Source: Donghicola sp041224595 (GTDB lineage Bacteria; Pseudomonadota; Alphaproteobacteria; Rhodobacterales; Rhodobacteraceae). Taken from it: 44,825 nt of DNA. Positions 33,098 through 42,015 of this stretch are shown here, in pieces. Under the pieces are notes generated by a model that saw nothing but the letters and a program-made list of their open reading frames with translations, searched no databases and was not told the origin of the DNA. Position numbers and translations under genes: made by a program. Numbering within the stretch: position 1 is the first letter of the stretch; each line of letters opens with the position of its first letter. The DNA lies in contig NZ_JBGFGN010000121.1 in assembly GCF_041224595.1 (NCBI RefSeq), forward strand, positions 1-44,825, given 5' to 3'.

Positions 33098-33759
33098 CGG
33101 TTCGGCTCCCCCTCTTGAAGCATGGAAAAGAATAGATCAGCGAACAGGCGGATCGGTTCCGGTCCCTGTTCCAGCTTGGCGCGCAGGATCGCGCCCTCCC
33201 ATCCGATCCAGAAAAATTGCGCCAAGGCAGCAGGATCGGCATCTCGCGAAAGCTGGCCGGCCCCCTGTGCGTTGGACAAACAAGCGGCAGTCCTCTGCTG
33301 CCAGTCGTCGAAGACATCTGTCAGAGCCTGTCGAAAGCTCTCGGGCAATGTGGACATCTCTTGGCCCAGATTTCCGACCAGACACCCCCTGCGATACCCA
33401 TGCCGCGCCATCCCATCGATTGCGCGCTGGATAAATAGCCGCAGCCGATCGAGCGGCGCGCGGCTCTGATCACCCAGCGCGCGCTCGAGCAGTTCGGAAA
33501 AATAGACCTGATACGCATCGATCAGCGCGAGGCCAAACGCCTCTTTGTTTTGGAAGTAGTGGTAGAAACTGCCCTTTGGCACACCCGCATGTCGAAGGAT
33601 TTGGTCGATCCCGATGGCAGAGTATCCCCGCTCTGTCATGTGTTCGAGGCCACTTCGGATCAGACGTGCACGAACCTCGGACAGCGCAGGGTCTTTGCGC
33701 GGCCGGCCCTTGGCGCGGGGTTGATCTGGACGAAAAGAATCTGGCGTCGGAGTAGGCAT
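33094..33759 (-). CDS. acuR: TetR-family acrylate-responsive repressor AcuR
   Basis: A 221-aa TetR repressor. The HTH reads YSAIGIDQILRHAGVPKGSF, followed by YHYFQNKEAFGLALI. The ligand domain has GYRRGCLVGNLGQEM and FWIGWEGAILRAKLE. These closely match AcuR of R. sphaeroides, which releases DNA on binding acrylate, and the acuR-acuI order is the same. I take the ATG at 33759; a TTG two codons upstream is possible. No ribosome-binding site is seen, so it may be leaderless. A TetR-like operator lies 11 bases upstream. Confidence 0.93.
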   Translation of the reverse strand: MPTPTPDSFRPDQPRAKGRPRKDPALSEVRARLIRSGLEHMTERGYSAIGIDQILRHAGVPKGSFYHYFQNKEAFGLALIDAYQVYFSELLERALGDQSRAPLDRLRLFIQRAIDGMARHGYRRGCLVGNLGQEMSTLPESFRQALTDVFDDWQQRTAACLSNAQGAGQLSRDADPAALAQFFWIGWEGAILRAKLEQGPEPIRLFADLFFSMLQEGEPNR

Positions 33760-33769
33760 AAACAATTTC

Positions 33770-33785
33770 TAGACCGTTTCGTCCA
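33770..33785 (-). promoter_or_regulatory. Candidate AcuR operator
   Basis: TAGAC-N6-GTCCA is an imperfect inverted repeat (one mismatch between half sites) directly upstream of acuR. This is the position expected for autorepression. The TAGACC half site is common for TetR-family operators. Confidence 0.4.
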
Positions 33786-33960
33786 CAAATTAAATTCCTT
33801 TCTACACGCCCAAGTTTTAGCTTGATCCTGTTGCGCCGCGCGCTCTGGGGGCAAGAGTGTCAAATAGGTTCAGCTACGTCTTGACCCGCCTCTGCACCTG
33901 CATCCATAAGGAGAGAGAAAATCGCTTTGATACAGCCACAGGATTGATTTGGCGGCGAAA

Positions 33961-34908
33961 ATGGCGGAATCGCAGGTAACATCGCTGTTCGCGAGCAATC
34001 TCGCACCCGAGGAGAGTGGCCCCGAGATTAAGGGCTATATCCTGCTGCCTGATGCCGCCACAGAGATCACCGCGGATATGGTTGTCAAGTTATCCCTTTT
34101 GGATGTTGCTGAATACTGGGTTTTGGTTGACGACCAAGCCTTCTGGTATGCTGGAGATAACCTTGTTGATGCGCTTGATCTGGACCCAGCTGCCCTGCAA
34201 ACTCTGACGTTCGAGATGTTCCCGGACGAAGACCCCGAGCCTGTCATCCCAGATTGGCAATTTTTGGGCACAAATCGTCCCGACACGTTTCAAGGCACGC
34301 ACGCCGAAGGCTGGTTCGCCGGCGATTTCGAAATCTCTGACATCATCTCCAGCTTCGCGGGGGGTGACACAGTGCTTGCTTTTTCCGGCGATGACATCGT
34401 TCACACTGGTGCAGGCGATGATCTGGTTTATGCCGGACGCGGCGATGACATCGTCTATGGAAACCGAAACGCCGATTTGCTCTTTGGAAATCGCGGGTCA
34501 GACAGCATACGCGGCAACCTCGGCCAAGACAGACTCTTCGGCAATCAGGGCAATGATACGCTGCTGGGAGGCCGAGGGAGCGATGCGCTTTTTGGCGGTC
34601 GCGATAACGATCAACTCGTTGGCGGTTTGGGCGATGACACGCTTTACGGCGGGCTTGGATCAGACACTCTCGTCGGTGGCGCTGGTGCGGACAGCTTTGT
34701 CTTTGCACACGGGCATGATGTGATCAGCGACTACGATACTGGGAAGGACTGGCTGGTCGTCACAAGGGACAATTTTCTGAGCCATGCAGAGCAGATCGGA
34801 GAAGATGTTTTGGTCACAATCAACCAGCACACTTCTCTGACGCTGCTCGACACCCTGATCGAAGACATCAGCATCAAGGTAATCGAGGCCGTAGACTTCG
34901 GGCTCTGA
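33961..34908 (+). CDS. RTX-type calcium-binding repeat protein
   Basis: A 315-aa acidic protein with RTX nonapeptides (GGxGxDxLx type) from about residue 140 to 240, for example GAGDDLVYAGRGDDIVYG and GGLGDDTLYGGLGSDTLVGG. Such repeats bind calcium outside the cell. The C-terminal part (DVISDYDTGKDWLVVTR) is usual after the repeats and carries the type I secretion signal, so no N-terminal signal is expected. The first 130 residues are not recognised. The frame is open from 33931. The ATG at 33961 has only a weak purine tract, while a strong AAGGAG lies at 33908, too far away to serve it. Confidence 0.82.
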   Translation: MAESQVTSLFASNLAPEESGPEIKGYILLPDAATEITADMVVKLSLLDVAEYWVLVDDQAFWYAGDNLVDALDLDPAALQTLTFEMFPDEDPEPVIPDWQFLGTNRPDTFQGTHAEGWFAGDFEISDIISSFAGGDTVLAFSGDDIVHTGAGDDLVYAGRGDDIVYGNRNADLLFGNRGSDSIRGNLGQDRLFGNQGNDTLLGGRGSDALFGGRDNDQLVGGLGDDTLYGGLGSDTLVGGAGADSFVFAHGHDVISDYDTGKDWLVVTRDNFLSHAEQIGEDVLVTINQHTSLTLLDTLIEDISIKVIEAVDFGL

Positions 34909-34930
34909 TACCGTCGTCCAAGCGACGCGA

Positions 34931-35404
34931 TCAGGTATCCTTGTGCTCAGTTACCATAATACAGTCGAGCAAATGGCTCAGCACTTCAGTTCGGTTGCGG
35001 ACACCCGCTTTGCGATAAATGGCGTTAAGGTGGGTCTTGATCGTGCCTTCAGCGCTTCCGCGCAGTTCGGCAATTTCAGTAGTCGTGAAACCCTTGATCA
35101 GGAACGTCGCGATATCTTGCTCCGAAGGCGTTAACCCCCACTCGGAGAAGCGATCCTCCATGATATCCTGGACGGCCGATCTTGCTTGATCAAGACTCTC
35201 TTCCAAATGTGCTTGGCGGCGCAACATCGCGAATAGAAACCGCCCTTCTACATCTATTGCCAGCACCAAACGTACCCTCGCCAATGTCTCGACTTAGAAG
35301 TGCCGATGATAGACCGCTTCGGCACCCGCCTCGCGATAGTCGGCGAGCACATCCAAAACAAAAAAGTCAACACATAGACGCAAGCCGAATGGCCTTGCGG
35401 ACAC
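34931..35404 (-). pseudogene. LuxR-type HTH regulator with membrane segment, interrupted by an in-frame TAA
   Basis: The intact part (34931-35284, TTG start, 117 aa) carries a GerE/LuxR DNA-binding domain: WGLTPSEQDIATFLIKGFTT, then AELRGSAEGTIKTHLNAIYR. Upstream, the same frame continues past a TAA at 35294-35296 to a GTG at 35404. It reads SARPFGLRLCVDFFVLDVLA, then an ADYREAG segment ending YHRHF, the stop, then VETLARVRLVLAIDVEGRFL. Related Rhodobacteraceae proteins of about 160-180 aa have this N-terminal membrane part before the HTH, so the stop cuts a once-continuous gene. The first membrane segment also looks short. It may be a pseudogene or give only the HTH fragment. It is divergent from the nuclease pair (42 bases). 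Confidence 0.75.
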
Positions 35405-35445
35405 TCACGTTGCGGTCCACTCTTCGCCTAAGCCAAGAGTATCAC

Positions 35446-36678
35446 ATGAAAATCCTGCACACCGCCGACATACACCTAGATTCACCGCTCAAATCGCTCG
35501 CGCTACGGAACGAGGACTTGCGAACCAAGGTCCAATCCGCCACCAGAACCGCGCTCGTCCGCTTGGTCGACAGTGCGATCGATCTAGAGGTGGCGGCGCT
35601 GCTGATCAGCGGGGATCTCTATGATAGTGCCGAGCGGAGTGCGAAAACCGCGGCGTTTCTCTCCGGCCAGATGGAGCGATTGCGCAGCGCAGGTATTCCG
35701 GTGTTCTACATCAAAGGCAACCACGACGCCGAGAACCCGATCACCGGCGAAGTCGCGCTGCCCGAGAATGTCCATGTCTTTGGCGCGCGGGGCGGCAAGG
35801 TAAAAATCCCGCAGTCTGACGTCTGGATTCACGGAGTGAGTTTCAGTAGCAAGCACGCGCCGGACAGCCTGCTACCCAAATTCGGAGAGCCTGTCCCGGA
35901 CGCAGTCAATATCGCGATGCTGCACACATCACTCTCTGGTGCAGTAGGGCACGATCCATACGCGCCATGCACGCTCAATCAATTGCGCGATCTGGGTTTC
36001 GACTATTGGGCGCTCGGGCACGTACACAAGCGGCAGATCCATAGTCAGAACCCTTGGGTGGTCATGCCCGGCATTCCGCAGGGTCGGGACATTGGCGAAG
36101 CGGGGCCGCAAAGCGCGAGTCTGATTGAGCTAGGAGAAGCCGGCATGACGGTGAGTGCCCTTCCAACCTCCGTCGTCGAGTTCACTGCTCTAAGCATTCC
36201 TGTGGGCGGTTGCGCCACCGATGACGCGATCCGCGCTGAAATCCGGCGGCATCTTTCTGGCTTTACCCAAGAGCTCCAGTCGGACTCGGCCATCCTTCGC
36301 ACAACCCTTTGCGGGGCAACCTCAAGGCGCTGGCAAATCCTACGGGATTCGGATGCCTGGACGCAAACCATTCAGGACATGGCGCTGGAAACGGGCACGC
36401 TCTGGGTCGAAAAAGTTGCCTTCGACATAGCGCCCGAAAGCGACGCGCCCGACAACTCGGCCACAGGCGAGCTACAGGCGATCATGGAGAGCATCCGCCA
36501 AGAGGATGCCTTTGCTGCGAGCCTCGAAACCGACGTCATTTCAATGATCAACGATCTTCCACCTTCTTTGCGAGCAGCGCTTTTGCCAAGCGAAGAACAG
36601 GCGACATCTTTGGCGCAAAACCTGACAGAACAAGGCGCAGCGCAAATCCTCGCACGGATGAAAGGGGCAAGTGACTGA
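35446..36678 (+). CDS. DNA repair metallophosphoesterase, YhaO/SbcD-like
   Basis: A 410-aa nuclease of the Mre11/SbcD group. Motifs: TADIHLDSPL at residues 7-16, LISGDLYD, KGNHDAEN, MLHTSLSG and ALGHVHKR, giving a complete two-metal site. The C-terminal half is a capping or partner-binding region. The combination with the downstream gene is that of B. subtilis YhaO-YhaN, SbcCD-like proteins linked to DNA end processing. The open frame starts at 35182, but the family start MKILHTADIH is at the ATG 35446. Its TGA overlaps the ATG of the ATPase gene by one base, so the two are coupled. Confidence 0.92.
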   Translation: MKILHTADIHLDSPLKSLALRNEDLRTKVQSATRTALVRLVDSAIDLEVAALLISGDLYDSAERSAKTAAFLSGQMERLRSAGIPVFYIKGNHDAENPITGEVALPENVHVFGARGGKVKIPQSDVWIHGVSFSSKHAPDSLLPKFGEPVPDAVNIAMLHTSLSGAVGHDPYAPCTLNQLRDLGFDYWALGHVHKRQIHSQNPWVVMPGIPQGRDIGEAGPQSASLIELGEAGMTVSALPTSVVEFTALSIPVGGCATDDAIRAEIRRHLSGFTQELQSDSAILRTTLCGATSRRWQILRDSDAWTQTIQDMALETGTLWVEKVAFDIAPESDAPDNSATGELQAIMESIRQEDAFAASLETDVISMINDLPPSLRAALLPSEEQATSLAQNLTEQGAAQILARMKGASD

Positions 36679-39600
36679 TGCGCTTGCGGCAACTCACACT
36701 AGAACGTTTCGGACGGTTCTCGGGCAAAATCTACGATTTCGGCGCCAAGCCCGATGGCACTGATTTTCACGTGATTTACGGCCCCAACGAAGCGGGCAAA
36801 ACCACCACAATGGAAGGCTTCTTGCGGCTGCTTTACGGATACCCCCTTCAAGATCCCTATGCATTCCAGCACCAGCGCAAGAACCTGAGCATATCTGGCA
36901 TTCTCGACATAGAAGGGAACGCACGTCATTTCACGCGGCTCCCGCTCCGTTCGGACGGCCTGACGGATGCGAACGGGATTGCCCTTCCCGAGAACGCGAT
37001 AAAGGGTCTGTTGAATGGCCTCGACGAGGCTGAGTACCGCAAACTCTTGTGTCTGGATGACGAGACCATTGAAAAAGGCGGCGACGAAATTGCCAGCAGC
37101 AAAGGTGACATCGGGCGGCTTCTGTTCTCTGCGGCGGCGGGCATCAGCGACCTGACCGCTGTGCTTGACCAAGTTCAGAAAGAGGCCGACGAACTGCACA
37201 AGCACCGCGCCTCGCGGACCCGCCTTGCTGCGCTCAAAAAAGAGCGGGAGGCCATCGAAAAACGGATCAAAGAACTCGACGTACCTGCCAGTGCCTATCG
37301 CAAGCTGAAACAAGCATTTGAAACATGCGACCAAGAGCAAAACGACCTGATCGCTGAGCGAACGCGCCTGCGGACTGAAAAGGGCAGCGCAGAACAGCGG
37401 GCGGCTGCGCTCCCTCAACTGGCAGAGATTGATCGCCGGTCAGAAGCTTTGGTGGATGTTGCTAATTTCCCCAAACAACTGGACATCAACCCCGAGGATC
37501 TGGTCGCGCTGGTCGCGGCGCAGACACAGCATCGCGCCGATCAGGAACGTCTGCGCAAGGTTCTGAGCGAGAAAGCCGCTCAGAGAGACAGTATCCATCG
37601 TGATCCGGCATCCTTGGCGCTGCAAGGCGAGCTGTCCGCACTCGAGGATCTGCGTGCCCGGAACAAAGGCGCCTCGCGAGATCTGGGTCGCCGTCAGCAG
37701 CAATTGGTAGATGCTCAGGCAGAAATGGCGCTAATCGCACGCCAATGCGGCGCTCCACCCGAAGCGCTCGAAAAGCTCGTGGTTGATGACCCGACTCTTC
37801 ATAAGCTCGACATGGCACGTGAAGCTGCCCGAGAGGCGCATCGCCTTCTGACTGCCGAACAGGGCGAACTGGACAAACTTCAAGAAAAGCTTCAGCGCGC
37901 CGAGGCTGACCGACCCGAAGCGACCGAAGCGACCACAACATTTACTGAGTTATTGGCCAGTTACGGCGCAGATAGGCTCGCCGCTTCCTATGCGGTTGCG
38001 AAACAAGCGGTCGCTACTAGCCACCGTGACTATCGTGCTGCGTTGTCCAAGTTGAGTACGCCACACCAAACGTTCGACACATCGCCGAACCTGCCAATTG
38101 CCAAGAGCGATGCAGAGGACTTGGCGCTCCGCATTCAAGCGGCGCAACAACAACAGGCCGAACGCGAAGCGACAGCCGAGGCTCTAGCGACAGACCTCAG
38201 AGCAAAATCCGCACGGATTGCACAACTCAAGTCAGGCATTGGGGTCATTAGCGATCACGAAGCCAAGGTGTTGCTCTCCGAGCGCGATCAGTTGTGGACC
38301 ACTCATCAAAAAAGCATGGACGCCGAAACAGCTTCGGCTTTCGAAATCGCCATGCGGGCCTACGATACCGCCTCTGATCAACGTCTGCACCACGCGCGGG
38401 ATCTTGGGGAATTACGACAACTTGAGGCTGATCTAGCAGAAGTGACCGTGCGCCATGAAGATGCGCTAAAGCACCTCGAATTAGCGCGGCAATCTTCCGA
38501 AGCGGCCGACACAGAGTTGCGCGATGCCTGCAAAATGGCAGGTTTCCCCGAGGGACTGCCGCCAGCGCGTTTTGTCAGCTGGGTCACCGCCCTAGAGCAG
38601 GCGCAAAGTGCAGAGCGAGCGCTACGGGAAACAGAACACGAATTTAGACCGGTTCTCGAACGCGGCGATGCGCTGGCGGCAGAAATTGCGGAACAGCTCT
38701 CGCTAGAAGCGCCGGAGTTCGACAGCGCACTGGATCAGGCGCGCACCAAAGCGGCAGAAGAGCAAACTGCGCAAGAAGCACTGCGCACTCGGCAAGAGCT
38801 TCTGCGTTCTCTGCGTGCAGATCTGACACTACGCGAGGCAAGCGTCTTGCGCGCACAAGATGCTGCCGCGCACACCAATAATGCTTGGACTAATCTGGTG
38901 CGAGACGTGTTTGATCACGCGCTGCTTGCCGACGCACTGGAGCAATCGCTCGACCCGCTAAGAAAGCTTCGCGAAGCCGACATCAGACGGCAACAATTCC
39001 AGCGACAGGTTTCAACCATGGCCAAAGACCAAGAGGCGTTTCACTGCGAGGTTCAATCGCTGGCCAACAGGTACGGGCCTACCGCCGCCGGCGACGCAGA
39101 AGCGTTATATGAGTCACTGGCCGCACGCGCAGCCGCTGCGCAGGAAGCAGAGAAACATCATCAAACGCTCACCCGAGAAATCGCTGAAGCCGAAGCACAC
39201 CTCGCCGAAGCCACAAGCGCCTTGCAGCAAATCGATACACAGGTGCACGAATTAGGGGCGATCTTCCCAGAGCAGATTGCAACGGAAACGCTTGCCGATC
39301 TTCGTGCAGCCGTCACGCAGGGTCACCAAGTTATCGCCGAACGCACCGCATTAAGCGATCTGACGCAGTCCTTTTTGTCGGGGCTCAATCTCTCTGATTT
39401 GACGGACGCCCGTGTTCTATTGGCCGGCCAAACACAGCCAGAACTGACAGAGCGCGTGGCAGAACTAGATGCGCAACTCGACGCGAATGACGCGGCGCTT
39501 CAGGCGGCGATTGCAGCGCGAAGTGCGACAAGCCAGGCCCTGAATGCTGTGACCGGCGATTCAGAGATCGCCCAATTGACCGAGCAGAAATCTACGATTG

Positions 39601-40100
39601 AGCTTGAGATGCAAGACGTCGCGCTAAAGCATCTGGAGCTCAAGCTAGGACACCGTTTGGCAGAAGAAGCCATTCGCCGCTATCGGGACGCCCACCGAAG
39701 TGGAATGATGCAGTCAGCCGAAGACACGTTTGCCGCCCTGACAAATGGAGCCTATGCACGTTTGGACACGGTGGTGTCAGGTCAAACGGAAACGCTCATC
39801 GCCTATGATGCAGCGGGTCAGGCGAAACAGGCCAAGGATCTGTCAAAGGGCACGCGGTTCCAACTCTATCTCGCGCTACGCGCCGCAGCCTACGACCAGC
39901 TTGCCGGACAGGGCCAAACCCTCCCGTTCTTTTGTGACGATATCTTTGAGACCTTCGACGAGGATCGCACGCGCTCGGCATGCCAAGTTTTGTCGCGTAT
40001 TGGGCAAAACGGTCAAGCGATCTATCTCACGCACCACCGTCACGTGGTCGACATTGCCAAAGAGGTTTGCGGTTCCAATGTGACCATCCACGCGGTCTAG
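36678..40100 (+). CDS. SMC-like ATPase, YhaN/SbcC-like
   Basis: A 1140-aa ATPase of the SbcC/Rad50 type. Walker A is YGPNEAGKTTTMEGF near residues 34-48. Two long, Ala/Glu/Gln-rich coiled coils lie at about 160-560 and 580-1000. The signature is DLSKGTRFQLYLALR near 1054, and Walker B is LPFFCDDIFETFDEDR near 1082, with an AIYLTHHRHV switch. No CxxC zinc hook is seen at the coiled-coil apex, as in YhaN and unlike SbcC. It should form a complex with the preceding nuclease to process DNA ends. The coding strand has many coiled-coil heptads, and no frameshift is seen. Confidence 0.92.
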   Translation: MRLRQLTLERFGRFSGKIYDFGAKPDGTDFHVIYGPNEAGKTTTMEGFLRLLYGYPLQDPYAFQHQRKNLSISGILDIEGNARHFTRLPLRSDGLTDANGIALPENAIKGLLNGLDEAEYRKLLCLDDETIEKGGDEIASSKGDIGRLLFSAAAGISDLTAVLDQVQKEADELHKHRASRTRLAALKKEREAIEKRIKELDVPASAYRKLKQAFETCDQEQNDLIAERTRLRTEKGSAEQRAAALPQLAEIDRRSEALVDVANFPKQLDINPEDLVALVAAQTQHRADQERLRKVLSEKAAQRDSIHRDPASLALQGELSALEDLRARNKGASRDLGRRQQQLVDAQAEMALIARQCGAPPEALEKLVVDDPTLHKLDMAREAAREAHRLLTAEQGELDKLQEKLQRAEADRPEATEATTTFTELLASYGADRLAASYAVAKQAVATSHRDYRAALSKLSTPHQTFDTSPNLPIAKSDAEDLALRIQAAQQQQAEREATAEALATDLRAKSARIAQLKSGIGVISDHEAKVLLSERDQLWTTHQKSMDAETASAFEIAMRAYDTASDQRLHHARDLGELRQLEADLAEVTVRHEDALKHLELARQSSEAADTELRDACKMAGFPEGLPPARFVSWVTALEQAQSAERALRETEHEFRPVLERGDALAAEIAEQLSLEAPEFDSALDQARTKAAEEQTAQEALRTRQELLRSLRADLTLREASVLRAQDAAAHTNNAWTNLVRDVFDHALLADALEQSLDPLRKLREADIRRQQFQRQVSTMAKDQEAFHCEVQSLANRYGPTAAGDAEALYESLAARAAAAQEAEKHHQTLTREIAEAEAHLAEATSALQQIDTQVHELGAIFPEQIATETLADLRAAVTQGHQVIAERTALSDLTQSFLSGLNLSDLTDARVLLAGQTQPELTERVAELDAQLDANDAALQAAIAARSATSQALNAVTGDSEIAQLTEQKSTIELEMQDVALKHLELKLGHRLAEEAIRRYRDAHRSGMMQSAEDTFAALTNGAYARLDTVVSGQTETLIAYDAAGQAKQAKDLSKGTRFQLYLALRAAAYDQLAGQGQTLPFFCDDIFETFDEDRTRSACQVLSRIGQNGQAIYLTHHRHVVDIAKEVCGSNVTIHAV

Positions 40101-40115
40101 GACGCCAAAGAAAAA

Positions 40116-40135
40116 GGGCGGCTTTCGCGCCGCCC
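40116..40135 (-). terminator. Rho-independent terminator of the 506-codon RTX gene
   Basis: GGGCGGC and GCCGCCC pair around a 6-base loop. On the minus strand the stem is followed by UUUUUCUUU (plus-strand A-rich 40107-40115). It lies 17 bases past the RTX stop and also follows the yhaN-like gene on the plus strand. Confidence 0.8.
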
Positions 40136-40152
40136 CGCTGCCTTGGTCACCC

Positions 40153-41622
40153 TTAGAAATAAGCGCAGTCGTCGATCAATGCGCTGACTTCGATGCCGCG
40201 GACGGTCAAGGTATCTCCGGTGTCAAAAGTGAAGACAACATCGTTGCCGACCTGCTCGGCATACGACTCCAGTTCGCCAACCGAATAGCTGCCGATCAGG
40301 CTCTGTTCGATGGCCAGAGTGTCGACCTCATCTTCGAAATCGACAACAACGTCGTGATTGACGGCTTCGACACCTTCGACAAAATAGAATGTGTCCGCGC
40401 CAGAGCCACCCATCATACGGTCATCGCCCTGACCGCCGCTCAGCAGGTCGTTGCCTGTCCCGCCAAAGAGCGTATCGTCACCATCGTTGCCGATCACAGA
40501 GTCATTGCCCGCATTTCCGACCACGCGGTCGTCGCCCGAGCCACCATCAACGTTGTCCGCACCGCTGCCGCCTTTGACGAAGTCATCTCCGGCAGATCCC
40601 ATCAATGCATCATTGCCATCCTGACCTAGAACGGTGTCGTCATTGCCACCACCGATCAGAGTGTCGTTGCCAGCGCGCCCCTGAATACGGTCATTCCCAT
40701 AGTCGCCATTTACGCTGTCATCGCCAGTGCCTGCAAAAACACGGTCGTGACCAGAGCCACCACTGATCGTATCGTCGCCACCATTGCCAAAGACGCGGTC
40801 GTTGCCACTGCTTCCCAACAATTCATCGTCGCCAGCGCCGCCGCTGACCGTGTCGTTGTCTTCGCCACCAGAGAGCAGGTCATCGCCCTTGCCGCCCTGA
40901 ACTTTATCGTTTCCGCCTTCGCCGTTCAGTGTGTCGCCACCGCCAAAGCCAAGCAACACATCATCGCCATCGCTACCCAGCAGAACATCGTCCTGAGAGC
41001 CGCCAAACAGTGAGTCATCACCGGCGTAGCCCGTGAATTGTACGGCCCAGTCACCCGCGATCATCTCATCGTCGTACTGCGTGCCGCGGACTGCGGTCAC
41101 TTCGCCGATGATGGTGTCCGTGTCGCCAAAACCATCGGTGGCCACACCATCACGCAAGTCCACGACAATGCCATTCTGGCCACCTGTCTGTGTGGAATCT
41201 CGGCTATAGTTCAACACGGCAGGACCGCTTAGAACGCGCACAGTGTCATCGCCTTCGGCGGTCCAGAGCACAACCTCGTCCGACCCACTCAGCGAGAAGG
41301 TATCCGCGAGGTCAGTGCCGTAGATTGTCTCGAACCCTTCAAAGGTGTCCGTGTCACCAAAAGAATCCGTCGCCGTGCCTGCGCCGGTGTTGACGGTTAC
41401 AGCGCTGCCGCCCCCTTCGTAATAATAGCCAAGAACGTCTGCGTCTTCGCCATCAGCATCGCTGCCGCCATTCAAGCTGTCGTCGCCCGAACCGCCGATC
41501 AGGGTGTCATTGCCGGTCAACCCCCGGAGAGTGTCATCTCCGGCATAACCGATCATGGTATCGTCAGTGCTGCCGCCGCTGATAACGTCGTCGTCACCAG
41601 TTCCAATATAAGAATTTGTTGC
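40153..41622 (-). CDS. RTX-type calcium-binding repeat protein
   Basis: An acidic protein of about 489 aa. RTX nonapeptides occur early (GTGDDDVISGGS, GYAGDDTLRG) and in a long block at about 195-420 (GGxGNDxxxG units). Between them lies a 110-residue non-repeat segment with two FGDTDT motifs. The end, DTLTVRGIEVSALIDDCAYF, resembles the terminal type I secretion signal of such proteins. The frame allows a TTG at 41673, but the GTG at 41622 (ATNSYIGTGDDD) fits the family start. Its role is unknown; related proteins are surface or secreted adhesins and enzymes. It is the first of three minus-strand RTX genes at this end of the window. Confidence 0.85.
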   Translation of the reverse strand, partial: ATNSYIGTGDDDVISGGSTDDTMIGYAGDDTLRGLTGNDTLIGGSGDDSLNGGSDADGEDADVLGYYYEGGGSAVTVNTGAGTATDSFGDTDTFEGFETIYGTDLADTFSLSGSDEVVLWTAEGDDTVRVLSGPAVLNYSRDSTQTGGQNGIVVDLRDGVATDGFGDTDTIIGEVTAVRGTQYDDEMIAGDWAVQFTGYAGDDSLFGGSQDDVLLGSDGDDVLLGFGGGDTLNGEGGNDKVQGGKGDDLLSGGEDNDTVSGGAGDDELLGSSGNDRVFGNGGDDTISGGSGHDRVFAGTGDDSVNGDYGNDRIQGRAGNDTLIGGGNDDTVLGQDGNDALMGSAGDDFVKGGSGADNVDGGSGDDRVVGNAGNDSVIGNDGDDTLFGGTGNDLLSGGQGDDRMMGGSGADTFYFVEGVEAVNHDVVVDFEDEVDTLAIEQSLIGSYSVGELESYAEQVGNDVVFTFDTGDTLTVRGIEVSALIDDCAYF

Positions 41623-42015
41623 CACGATTTTTCTCGCTTCGATAAATGAAGAACTGCCTATTTTTTCGTGCAATCATAATCGACTACGAGAATCCTGCCA
41701 ATCGGGTAGAGGAAAATGTGATAGACCGTCCACGATACCTTTGACAAATTTATCTTACAGAAAATTCGACGCCTTTTCAGAAAGCAACCCTGCAGCGCTT
41801 GGCGGCGCCAGCTATGACATTGTTTTCAATGTAACAATAATACCGCCACAGAACCAATTGATGCCACAGCTTATTTTTCCCGACAGTCTATCCGCACCAA
41901 TGGATTGCAGAAATTACAGTTTCCAGAAATTATTTGTGAAAAATATATTCATCCTACGTGCTCGATCCGAAAAGAAGCGCTTGTTTTGCCTCTGGTATGG
42001 CCTTTTTCGCAGGAT
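41623..42015. other. AT-rich spacer between two RTX genes
   Basis: About 390 bases, richer in A+T than the flanking genes. A TTGTCA (41747-41742, minus strand) followed 18 bases later by TATCAC could be the promoter of the RTX gene ending at 40153. A plus-strand frame at 41741-42049 overlaps the end of the next RTX gene and has no family features, so I do not call it. Nothing else recognised. Confidence 0.4.
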
